64,000 bases of DNA from CALUVN01 sp944323595 (lineage in GTDB: Bacteria; Cyanobacteriota; Vampirovibrionia; Gastranaerophilales; Gastranaerophilaceae). Position 1 is the stretch's first letter. Each line of letters starts with the position of its first letter. The position numbers were made by a program, and so were the translations under genes. The notes under the pieces were generated by a model that was not told the DNA's origin, searched no databases, and was given only the letters and a program-made list of their open reading frames with translations. Positions 41,637 through 49,959 of the stretch are shown one piece after another. The stretch lies in NCBI GenBank assembly GCA_963931255.1, contig OZ006972.1:682001-746000 (forward strand), read 5' to 3'.

Positions 41637-43277
41637 TTATATTTCCTGCGACAAACAGTCAATCCCGCCAAAAGACTGTAAAAATTGCTTGGTAGAAACA
41701 AAATACATTTTATCAATTCCTGCTTTTTGAAAATATTCCTGTATCTTAGAGTTTAGTTCCGGATAATCTGATTTGTTTGTTATGTAAAAAGTTTCGCCTT
41801 TCGGAGAAGTTCCACCGATGCCATTCATGTAGTTTATAGACAGTGAATTATCCGCATCAAAACTTGGGATTTTTACAATTTTATAACCTTTTTCCGTAAG
41901 TTTTTGTTCTGCAGCTTCTCTAATTCCTGCACTTTTTTCGTTTAACGATTCCAGTCTTGCTATCAATTCCTGTTTGGTTGTATCGTCCATATTCTTTATA
42001 TTGGTTTCTTTTAAAATCTTTATACCCTCCGCATAATCCGGCACCGCAATTTCACCGTTGTGCAGAGGTCTGTACAGCATATCAATATGAAAATCATATT
42101 GCGGAATAAATGTTATGTTTTCCTGAGCAATCCCGAGGTCTTCGGCTATCTGTTTTTGGGCAAGTTCAATATTTTCCTCTTCATATTCATCAATTTTCAT
42201 AGCTCTTAAAGTGTACCATATTGTTTCATCACCTATTATTGCAGCCGGAGTGCCGTCAGCAAGACATGTATTCAGGACATTACCGCCCTCCAGATAACTT
42301 TTGGAATAAACCTTATCTTTGTCCTGTACATTTTTTTCAAACGGCTGTTGAAACATTGCAGCATTACCCTGTGTTGCTTTGGAAATATTTTTCCTGTCCG
42401 TAATACTATATTTACGATTTAGTTTATCCGATTGAACAAAGTCAGCTATAGATTCTGTCGGGATAACCATTTTACCGTCAGCACGCCGGACGCCGTAATC
42501 TTCCAGCCACCAGCCGCTATTCATGTGAATTTCTTCAACCTCAAATCCGACTTCTTTACCTATAGTCCTGACTTCATCTATAATTGTTTTCATTTGCTTT
42601 GCCCGTTCAGTTTCAGATTCTGGCGGTGCAAATGTGATTTTACTTATTTGTCTGTCAAGACCTTCTGACCAGCTGGCAGTCTTTCTATTTTCACCTGAAG
42701 CCATTTTTCTGTGCACAACCGGTGTTTCCGTGTATGTACCGTCTTCATTTTTCACACGATTGTATTTCTCTATGTAATATTCATCACCTGTTTCTACATT
42801 CAAATTTGAATAATCAACATTCACAACAAATGAATTGTTTCCTTTTATCTTTCTGTTATGCTGCCGCTGCTGCGCCGGAGTCATTGACGCTGTGTTTACA
42901 TCCTGACTTTTATCTATATAAGAAAAATTTTCAACTTCATCTATAATATCTGCATTTACCGTGCCAAACAATCTATTATCCAGTTCTTTTTTTATTGACC
43001 CGTCTTTTATTTTCTCTATTAGCGTCTGTAATTCATCATTATCAATAATTCCGTTACCTTTTGATTGTTCAATTGTGTTGTCTGCAATACTCAAAAGCTT
43101 ATTCATCAAATCAAGTTCATTTTGCTGAACAATACCATCTCCATTATCCACCGCCTGCCATACTGAATTAAACAGCTTATTATCATACTGTTTTGATAAG
43201 TTTTCCCAGCTGTCTTTTGCTTTAATATCAATTTTATTTAATTTTGAATTGTCGTTATTGTGGAGTGAAAAATCCAT
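41637..43277 (-). CDS. Pentein (agmatine deiminase/peptidylarginine deiminase-like) protein with EF-hand-like loops
   Basis: 546 residues, no signal peptide. Residues ~40-100 have two EF-hand-like loops (AVDNGDGIVQQNEL and QSKGNGIIDNDEL), both lacking the first-position Asp. The C-terminal ~300 residues carry the guanidino-modifying enzyme signature in order: WWLEDYGV (cf. W-x-R-D-Y-G-P), YLEGGNVL (E-G-G-N), FHIDML (H-x-D), and the catalytic Cys541 in FGGIDCLSQ (cf. G-G-I-H-C-I-T-Q). So it should hydrolyse a guanidino group, of arginine, agmatine or arginyl residues. The long N-terminal part and calcium-like loops are unusual and favour a protein substrate, but this is inference. Confidence 0.75.
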   Translation of the reverse strand: MDFSLHNNDNSKLNKIDIKAKDSWENLSKQYDNKLFNSVWQAVDNGDGIVQQNELDLMNKLLSIADNTIEQSKGNGIIDNDELQTLIEKIKDGSIKKELDNRLFGTVNADIIDEVENFSYIDKSQDVNTASMTPAQQRQHNRKIKGNNSFVVNVDYSNLNVETGDEYYIEKYNRVKNEDGTYTETPVVHRKMASGENRKTASWSEGLDRQISKITFAPPESETERAKQMKTIIDEVRTIGKEVGFEVEEIHMNSGWWLEDYGVRRADGKMVIPTESIADFVQSDKLNRKYSITDRKNISKATQGNAAMFQQPFEKNVQDKDKVYSKSYLEGGNVLNTCLADGTPAAIIGDETIWYTLRAMKIDEYEEENIELAQKQIAEDLGIAQENITFIPQYDFHIDMLYRPLHNGEIAVPDYAEGIKILKETNIKNMDDTTKQELIARLESLNEKSAGIREAAEQKLTEKGYKIVKIPSFDADNSLSINYMNGIGGTSPKGETFYITNKSDYPELNSKIQEYFQKAGIDKMYFVSTKQFLQSFGGIDCLSQEI

Positions 43278-43405
43278 AACTAAAAGCCTCTATGTTTTTA
43301 TAAAGAATTTTTCAAAAAAATTTTTTCGACAGTTTTTTAATTTGTTACATTAATTTACACAGGATAAAAAGGAAATTCCGCTGCAGTAAAGTTTTCGCCA
43401 TTTTT

Positions 43406-44446
43406 TTAATTTTCAGGTAAAATTGCAACTTTAATACAATTATCCTCTTTATTTTCAAAAAGCCTGTAAGCCTCAACAATATTATCCAGAGAAAAAGTAT
43501 GCGTAACAAGAAAATCAGTAGAAATTTTACCCGCCGCAATAAGTTCAAGAATTTTATCACAATGAACAGCATCAACGCCGCCAGTTTTGAAAATAAGATT
43601 TTTACCATACATATCAGGCAATGGAATTGTCTGTGGTTTTTCATACATTGCAACAACTGCAACTATAGCATTCGGACGTGCAATTTTCCATGACATCTCA
43701 AGGGTATTTTCTCCGCCTGCAGCCTCTATAACTCCGTCAGCACCTCTATTTTTTGTTAATAATTTAATCTCTTTTTCAATATCACATTTTTCAGGATTAA
43801 AGAAGTAATCTGCAAGCTTATTTCTCCGCGCAACATCAAGACGATTTTCATTAAAGTCAATAGCAATAACTTTTCCGGCCCCGAGAACTTTTGCACACTC
43901 CATAGCACACATCCCAACAGGTCCTGAACCCATAACAGCAATTGTATCACCCTGTTTTATTTCACAAAGTTCAGCCCCCCAGTAACCGCTTGCAAGAATA
44001 TCCCCGACGAATAATGCTGATTTATCGCTTACATTGTCTGGAATCTTACTCAAACTGCAATCGGCAAAAGGGATTCTTGAATATTCCGCATGCCCGCCGT
44101 CAATACGGCATCCAAGTTCCCAGCCGCCATTGATACAGTTATTGATAAAACCTCTTTTACAAAAATAGCATTCCCCGCAAAAAGTTATACAATTAACAGA
44201 AACTCTGTCTCCGATTTTTAAATTTTTAACATCATCTCCGAGCTCCACAACTTCACCGACATATTCATGCCCGAGCACCGTATCAGGAACAGCACGCGGC
44301 ACTGCGCCATGCATAATATGTAAATCACTCGTACAGATTGACGCCATTGTAACCTTTATAACCGCATCACGCCGGTCCTGAATTTTAGGAATTTCTTTTT
44401 CAACAAGTTCAATACGACCGTTTTTATGACATACCAGAGCTTTCAT
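43406..44446 (-). CDS. Zinc-dependent alcohol dehydrogenase (MDR family)
   Basis: 346 residues. Catalytic zinc site Cys in SICTSDLH, GHEYVGEVVELGDDV, and structural zinc cysteines in FCGECYFCKRGFINNC. Rossmann motif AVMGSGPVGMCAMECAKVLGAGKVIAIDFNENRL (in parts) points to NAD(P). It oxidises an alcohol or reduces an aldehyde; motif context resembles 2,3-butanediol or sorbitol dehydrogenase-like members. Substrate unknown. Monocistronic. Confidence 0.92.
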   Translation of the reverse strand: MKALVCHKNGRIELVEKEIPKIQDRRDAVIKVTMASICTSDLHIMHGAVPRAVPDTVLGHEYVGEVVELGDDVKNLKIGDRVSVNCITFCGECYFCKRGFINNCINGGWELGCRIDGGHAEYSRIPFADCSLSKIPDNVSDKSALFVGDILASGYWGAELCEIKQGDTIAVMGSGPVGMCAMECAKVLGAGKVIAIDFNENRLDVARRNKLADYFFNPEKCDIEKEIKLLTKNRGADGVIEAAGGENTLEMSWKIARPNAIVAVVAMYEKPQTIPLPDMYGKNLIFKTGGVDAVHCDKILELIAAGKISTDFLVTHTFSLDNIVEAYRLFENKEDNCIKVAILPEN

Positions 44447-44573
44447 TTACCCGCCCCCTCCTTACCTGAAATAATTATACAGGAAAAAAATTAACAAAAA
44501 ATGCTAGAAAATTAGAGGGTTAAAAAGCACTGAAAAAAAGTTTATACTTCACAATAAGGAAAGGAGTACACCA

Positions 44574-44816
44574 ATGCATAATACAGATGATAAAGAAAAA
44601 GAAACACTTAAGGAAAAGGCTGAACACGCCGCAGATAAAGTAAAAGAGAAAGCTGCTGACTTAAAAGAAGATGTAAAAAAAGGAATGGAAACAGCAAAAG
44701 AAAAAGCTGAACACTTAAAAGAAAATATGAAAGAAGATGTCCACAAAACAAAAGTAAAAATAGCAGAAAGTGCAGATAAAGTAAAAGAAAAAATGCACCA
44801 CGACAAACACACTTAA
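44574..44816 (+). CDS. LEA-like charged repeat protein
   Basis: 80 residues made almost only of Lys, Glu, Ala, Asp, His and a few Met. It has 11-residue-type repeats (LKEKAEHAADKVKEKAADL, AKEKAEHLKENMKED, AESADKVKEKMHH) that give one continuous amphipathic helix, like group 3 LEA or YtxH/CsbD-type stress proteins. AAAGGAG lies upstream and a terminator follows. Likely a cytoplasmic stress or membrane-stabilising peptide; similar proteins are strongly expressed in stationary phase in other bacteria. Confidence 0.7.
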   Translation: MHNTDDKEKETLKEKAEHAADKVKEKAADLKEDVKKGMETAKEKAEHLKENMKEDVHKTKVKIAESADKVKEKMHHDKHT

Positions 44817-44826
44817 CACAAAACTA

Positions 44827-44858
44827 CCCTCTGGGGTAATATCCTCAGGGGGATTTTT
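44827..44858 (+). terminator. Rho-independent terminator after LEA-like gene
   Basis: CCCTCTGGGG, six-base loop, CCTCAGGGGG (ten pairs with two G-T), then ATTTTT. Confidence 0.8.
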
Positions 44859-44889
44859 GTATTATTAATTGTAAAAAATATTTAACAAA

Positions 44890-44920
44890 TTGACAAAAAC
44901 CCGCCTTGATGGCATTTAAT
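44890..44920 (+). promoter_or_regulatory. Probable promoter of the AAA+ operon
   Basis: TTGACA, 19-base spacer, TTTAAT. The spacer is longer than ideal. The first start codon is 64 bases on. Confidence 0.4.
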
Positions 44921-44983
44921 ATGGTAAAATAAAGCTGTTTAAGGGGTTAAATAAGTATAAAAAATTATAAAGGAGTTTATCAC

Positions 44984-46255
44984 ATGAGGATTGCACCTGT
45001 CAATTTTAACACACAAAATTACAGCAATAAGAAAATTTCGCAGCAAAAAACAAATCCGTCACAAAATACTCATCTTTCATATCAGACAAAACCGCAGTCA
45101 ACACCGGCATTCGGTTCATCTATGATAGAAGACATGTACTATTATATGATAAGGACACTGAATAACCGTAGAGAACAGCAGAGAAAAGAACAAATCCGTC
45201 AGGTTGAGAAAAAAATTCAGGATGATACTGCAATCCTTGCCCAAAGACTCGGCGTATCAAAAGAAGAAGCCGAACAACGCTACAATGAATATATTGCACT
45301 TGGCGGACTGCCATACAAAGGAAGCGGCAAAGAAGTCGGACTTAACCGGATTATGGGGTATTCACAGGAAAAACTTGATTTGATTAGAGACGGTGTAACC
45401 CCGATTGTTATGCAGGTTAAGGCAACAAGAGACGGGGAAGAATTACCTGAAGATATAGTAGTTCCAAACGGCATCCTTCTGTACGGACCGACAGGTACAG
45501 GAAAAAGCTATATGGCCGACGCATTTTTGGAGCATGCACGCCAGAAAGATTCTTTGATAAAGACAAAAGAGATTAATGTCCCATGGTATTTAGGCGATAC
45601 CGATGAAAATATTGACTTAATTTGTTACCCGTTTGAAGAAGCTAAAAAGAAACACAAAGAAGACGGCAGCCATACAATAATACTTTTAAATAATATAGAC
45701 GGTTTATTTGATACCCCAAATATAGAATTGTTAGAAGGAGAATTTGAATACCAGACAAGAACCCCCGCAAAAGACGGAATCACCTGGATTGCAACGACTA
45801 ATAACGTTCAGGCATTTCCGCGGTGGATGTTTGACCCTGCACGCTACGGAATAGATGTCAAACTTGACAGAGTCGCATCTGATATTGAAAAATCAGCGAC
45901 CCTCAGCTATTTCATTGCTGCACAGGACAGAAAAGATTTAACAAACCACGATTTAATTTTAGACAAAATGAATAATAACGGTATTAAATTTTATCCGCCG
46001 GAAATAAAAGCTGTAATGGATATTGTTAACTCTAAATTATCAAAGCGTGACCATGGTAACTGGGAACGAGGATATTACAGAGCACCCGTAAAAAATGAAG
46101 ATGTCTTTGAAGCTATAGATTCCTATCTTAACAACAAAAATTATAAATTACTTTATGAATCTGATAACAAAAGTGCAGATAAAAAAATTGATCATTCAAA
46201 AGATGAAGTTTATATCGCAAGAAAAAGGGGATATTATGATAAGTTTGATGAATAA
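44984..46255 (+). CDS. AAA+ ATPase-like protein with N-terminal PAFG tag (Walker B altered)
   Basis: 423 residues, ribosome-binding site AAAGGAG. A polar ~40-residue lead ends in the STPAFGSSM tag. Helix to ~110, then an AAA+ core: Walker A GPTGTGKSYMADAF at 168-175, Walker B position TIILLNNIDGLF at 231-242 (Asn-Asn where the family has Asp-Glu), sensor 1 ATTNN at 270-274, arginine-finger-like FDPARYG at 283-289, and a C-terminal lid. ATP binding seems possible, hydrolysis doubtful because the Walker B acids are replaced. It overlaps the next gene by 20 bases, forming an operon with it and the coiled-coil gene. Membership: classic AAA/FtsH-like clade by motif spacing. Confidence 0.78.
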   Translation: MRIAPVNFNTQNYSNKKISQQKTNPSQNTHLSYQTKPQSTPAFGSSMIEDMYYYMIRTLNNRREQQRKEQIRQVEKKIQDDTAILAQRLGVSKEEAEQRYNEYIALGGLPYKGSGKEVGLNRIMGYSQEKLDLIRDGVTPIVMQVKATRDGEELPEDIVVPNGILLYGPTGTGKSYMADAFLEHARQKDSLIKTKEINVPWYLGDTDENIDLICYPFEEAKKKHKEDGSHTIILLNNIDGLFDTPNIELLEGEFEYQTRTPAKDGITWIATTNNVQAFPRWMFDPARYGIDVKLDRVASDIEKSATLSYFIAAQDRKDLTNHDLILDKMNNNGIKFYPPEIKAVMDIVNSKLSKRDHGNWERGYYRAPVKNEDVFEAIDSYLNNKNYKLLYESDNKSADKKIDHSKDEVYIARKRGYYDKFDE

Positions 46256-47471
46256 CTATCCAATTGCTCCGCAAAGAAACTTTACAGCAAGACGAAATCA
46301 CAATACACAATTAACACATCAATTCGCAGATGAATCCCGTCAAATGTCAACAGGGGCTAAAATCGGAACATATTCGGGAGTCGGACTTGCAGGAATTTTA
46401 TGCCTTACCAACCGCAAAAAAATTGCAAAAGCAGCATTCTCATTTAAAAATGCTGTGGCGGAGGGTATTTCAGATTTCTTTAATTCTTCAGACTTAAAAC
46501 AAGTAAACATCAGTAAGTATAAAGATGTAAATCTAAAACAACACGCAAAAAAACTGTTTTTAAATCGTTTTATAAATCCTATAAAAAATCCGAATATTGT
46601 TGAAACAAATACCGGTAGGAATGTTCAAGTTACACAAAGATTTACACCGGACAATGGATATCTGGTGTACGGACCTGATTCAAAGGCTAAGGAAGAACAT
46701 TTCAACTGGGTATTAAAAGAACTTCAAGATGCAGGAGTCGAAGTCATTGATGCAGGAAAAGGCAAATCTATAAAAGACGCTCATATGGATATATATAAAG
46801 CCTGGTGGAATATGTGGAAGAATAATTCTGATAAAGAATTTTTACAAAACGGTAAATATAAAGCTTTTGTTGTACGTGATTTGGATGAGTTTCCTATTTC
46901 GACAGGCTTTTTAAAAGATTCGCCTGATTCAAATGACTGCTGCAAAAAACACGGGATAATGTTAATTTATTCCTGTAAAAATCCTGACAATATTGATCCG
47001 GCAGTTATACGTGCCGGCAGAGTAGATTTGGAATGTTTACCGGAACCGAATGCAGATGAACCGTTGGAGATTTGGAAAAAATATCTTAATTTTGCGATAA
47101 ATGAACCGGCAGCACTCGCACACAGATGTGTGGAATCCGCAAAAGAAATTCTCTCTAAAAGAGGAGCCTCCGCTATAGATGAAATGGGAGATTCACTCAA
47201 ATATTCCGTACCATATCAACATCCATTAATAGATGCCTCTCTTGAAAAATGGCAGAAATATGTTACAGCAACTTCGCAAAACCCGCATCTTAGCTGCGTG
47301 CAAAATGAACTATTCAGGGCTTTAAGCATAGCTATTGATAATTGCAGATATTCAGAAACTAAGATGCAAAAATTCCGTAAAATTGTAAAAATGACCGAAG
47401 AAATTATGCCAAAAGATAAATTAAACGAATGGAAATCAGTTGTTAACAAAATAGAAAAAGGCAAAATATAA
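46236..47471 (+). CDS. Degenerate AAA+ protein (Walker A lost)
   Basis: 411 residues from MISLMNNYPIAPQRNFTAR (AAAGGGG upstream; the longer in-frame reading lies inside the previous gene). A weak hydrophobic stretch (IGTYSGVGLAGILCL, ~43-58) could anchor it. The AAA+ fold is recognisable: GYLVYGPDSKAKEEHFNW replaces Walker A (no Gly-Lys-Thr), but Walker B-like AFVVRDLDEF and sensor/arginine-finger DPAVIRAGRVDLECLPEPNADE are retained. So it should not bind ATP itself but could supply an arginine finger or scaffold to the upstream AAA+ protein. Function is unknown. Confidence 0.7.
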   Translation: MISLMNNYPIAPQRNFTARRNHNTQLTHQFADESRQMSTGAKIGTYSGVGLAGILCLTNRKKIAKAAFSFKNAVAEGISDFFNSSDLKQVNISKYKDVNLKQHAKKLFLNRFINPIKNPNIVETNTGRNVQVTQRFTPDNGYLVYGPDSKAKEEHFNWVLKELQDAGVEVIDAGKGKSIKDAHMDIYKAWWNMWKNNSDKEFLQNGKYKAFVVRDLDEFPISTGFLKDSPDSNDCCKKHGIMLIYSCKNPDNIDPAVIRAGRVDLECLPEPNADEPLEIWKKYLNFAINEPAALAHRCVESAKEILSKRGASAIDEMGDSLKYSVPYQHPLIDASLEKWQKYVTATSQNPHLSCVQNELFRALSIAIDNCRYSETKMQKFRKIVKMTEEIMPKDKLNEWKSVVNKIEKGKI

Positions 47472-47483
47472 TAAGGGGTTAAT

Positions 47484-48515
47484 ATGAAAATAACAGCAAT
47501 ATCTGCAAATAATAATTATAATAAACCTGTATTCAAAGGACACTCCATAACATATCATAAAGAGCGTGCTTCAATGTATACTACAGAAGAAAAATTCTAT
47601 CTGCCTCCACGCTTGATAACTTTGATGCCTCCGGCATATTATGCAAAAGACGCCACAGTTTATATCGCATCCCCGTTTGAAATAGTATCGGAAGAAAATC
47701 TCAACAATCATAATTATCTTCAGAGAAATGACCTCTTTCTAAACCAGATAAAAAAAGATTATCGTAACGGCTACTTCAATTTTGCAAGCAACGCAACAGA
47801 AGAAATAAACTTCCTTACAGTACTGCGTGATGACGCAAAAAAACGCTACGACAGAAACAAAGAATTAATTACCCGCTACGACGAACGCAAAGATACAGAA
47901 AATTTTGCCAATGACGAGGCTCGCGAAAAATATAATGAACGCAAAACCAAAAATGAAGTTCTCGCAAAACAGGAAAAACAACAGATTGACAGTTTGAATA
48001 AACAAATTGAAACAGCAAAAGAACGTTATGAACTGCTTCTGCCTTTAGACAAAATCGGAGGAGATAAAAACTATTTGATGCGGATGGAAAGTTATGTAAA
48101 AAATGACATATCTAATGAAAAATATTCTATAAAACGCCACAAAGAAAACATCGCAGGTATAGTCGAAGAATTCAAAGAAACACGCAGACTTTATGACAAA
48201 AAAATAGACAGGATAAACAGAACTGCAAATCACGAACCTAATCCGGACACAAAAAAATTACAGGAACGTGTAAAAATCCGCAGAGATGAACGTATTAAAA
48301 TCCTGAACGAAGAATTCAAGGCAAAGAAAGCCGAACTTGCACGACAAATTCAAATGGAAAAAGGTGCAATAAAAGAGTGTGAACGTAAAATAGACGGCTA
48401 TAATGACCGTCTGCAAAGTATGTATAAAGAGTTTGCCGAACTCGACAGACAGCTTGATGCAGCTTATTCAAAAGTAGATGCATTTTACAGAAAAAATTAT
48501 CCTGACTGGCTATAA
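47484..48515 (+). CDS. Coiled-coil protein with N-terminal VFKG tag
   Basis: 343 residues, ribosome-binding site AAGGGG, 12 bases after the second AAA+ gene. Residues ~12-20 carry KPVFKGHSITYHKERA. Residues ~100-340 are almost entirely coiled coil (Lys, Glu, Arg, Asp rich: RYDRNKELITRYDERKDTE, then KLQERVKIRRDERIKILNE). No signal peptide or membrane segment. Likely the structural or substrate partner of the two AAA+ proteins, judged by operon position. Confidence 0.65.
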   Translation: MKITAISANNNYNKPVFKGHSITYHKERASMYTTEEKFYLPPRLITLMPPAYYAKDATVYIASPFEIVSEENLNNHNYLQRNDLFLNQIKKDYRNGYFNFASNATEEINFLTVLRDDAKKRYDRNKELITRYDERKDTENFANDEAREKYNERKTKNEVLAKQEKQQIDSLNKQIETAKERYELLLPLDKIGGDKNYLMRMESYVKNDISNEKYSIKRHKENIAGIVEEFKETRRLYDKKIDRINRTANHEPNPDTKKLQERVKIRRDERIKILNEEFKAKKAELARQIQMEKGAIKECERKIDGYNDRLQSMYKEFAELDRQLDAAYSKVDAFYRKNYPDWL

Positions 48516-48585
48516 CAAATACGGATTTAATGGTGTAATCTCTTTGGTTGATTGTAATTTCCATAATTTATAATATAATAATTGT

Positions 48586-49944
48586 ATGGATTTTTGGAAT
48601 TTAGAAAGAATCAAAGAAGCAGCAGGAGAGCTAAAGACGTACAATTTTCCCGAAAATTGGACTGCAACGGGCTTGAGAATATGGCACGAAGCTTTTCGCG
48701 ACCGTAATATGATAGTGATGCGGGAAGACGGAGAAGAACGCGGTGCTTTCAAAAAAAATATCGACCCCATTTTGCGGCAAATTTCGGCATTTGTAACCAG
48801 CAATGCTGAAAATTATCTTTCTTACGGTATTCCGATTATAGAAGTAAAAGATACAAATAAGTTTATTGTAGATTTAGGTAAATACATAAGAGAACATTTC
48901 AACGGCAAAATTATAGCAATCACGGGAAGTTCCGGCAAATCAACCACGACAAGAATGCTCTATGATGCACTTTATGAATACGGAGCCTGCGCAAATCTTA
49001 CTCAGGAAAATACCGTCCACGGCATATCATGGCACATGACAAACTTTTCCACAGACGTAAAATACTGGGTTATAGAATCCTCCATCGGCAGAGGTGCAAT
49101 GACCATTCCGGATATTGCAATAGTCACAAATGTTGCACCGGTTCACCTTGCCAAAAATCAAACCATAGCCGACATTGCAAAAGCTAAAGCCAGAACATTT
49201 GATACAATGGCTGCAGGCAAAACCGCAATCTTATGCAAAGAAACCGAATGTTTCGATATTTTTGAAAACGCTGCAAAAGCAAAAAATTTAAAAATCATAA
49301 CCGTTGGCTTAACAGAAGATTGTGACGTCACAATATCAGGAAATACCATTAAAATTTATGATAAAGAATATTCTCTCGGAGATGAATTTATACCGCAGCA
49401 CCTGAAAATAGATATGGCACTGGCACTTGCAGCCGTGTATGATTTGGGTGAAGATGTAGATGCAGCCGTTAATGTTTTAACAAAATTCCAATCACTATCC
49501 GGCCGCGGGGAAACTTTTACCGGCAAAATCCAGCCTAATAGAACGATTACGCTCGTTGATGAGTCTTACAACGCAAACCCGCTTTCAATGAAAGCTACAT
49601 TAGAAGCTTTTGGCGAAAAATATAAAGACAGAAATAAAGTTCTAATCCTCGGTGATATGGCAGAGGGCGGACAGAACACATTAAAACAACACCTTGAATT
49701 AATTCCTGTCATACGTCAGGTTAATCCCGAAAAAATTCTCCTCACCGGCGAAACAATGAAAGAAGTCTGGGATATGATTAAGCCCGAATTTAAAGGAGAA
49801 TATTTTTCAAATGTCGCGGATTTAAATAAAAGTCTGCTACAATGGATAGCGGATGGAGATTGCGTATTTGTAAAATCATCGCACTCCGGCGGATTATACA
49901 AGACCGTTAATGTCATAAAAAACTTTATGAAAAATTTCACATAG
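48586..49944 (+). CDS. Mur ligase family protein, MurF-like
   Basis: 452 residues. Central ATP-binding motif ITGSSGKSTTTRMLYDAL (~107-124), the Mur signature ESSIGRGAM, and MurF-type C-terminal blocks SGRGETFTG, DESYNANPLSMKATLEAFG and LILGDMAEGG. MurF joins D-Ala-D-Ala to UDP-MurNAc-tripeptide. The N-terminal ~100 residues do not look like the usual MurF substrate domain, so a related Mur ligase for another peptide or glycan is possible. It is 15 bases from a membrane-anchored toroid gene, not in a dcw cluster. Confidence 0.8.
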   Translation: MDFWNLERIKEAAGELKTYNFPENWTATGLRIWHEAFRDRNMIVMREDGEERGAFKKNIDPILRQISAFVTSNAENYLSYGIPIIEVKDTNKFIVDLGKYIREHFNGKIIAITGSSGKSTTTRMLYDALYEYGACANLTQENTVHGISWHMTNFSTDVKYWVIESSIGRGAMTIPDIAIVTNVAPVHLAKNQTIADIAKAKARTFDTMAAGKTAILCKETECFDIFENAAKAKNLKIITVGLTEDCDVTISGNTIKIYDKEYSLGDEFIPQHLKIDMALALAAVYDLGEDVDAAVNVLTKFQSLSGRGETFTGKIQPNRTITLVDESYNANPLSMKATLEAFGEKYKDRNKVLILGDMAEGGQNTLKQHLELIPVIRQVNPEKILLTGETMKEVWDMIKPEFKGEYFSNVADLNKSLLQWIADGDCVFVKSSHSGGLYKTVNVIKNFMKNFT

Positions 49945-49959
49945 GAAGCCGGTGACAAG

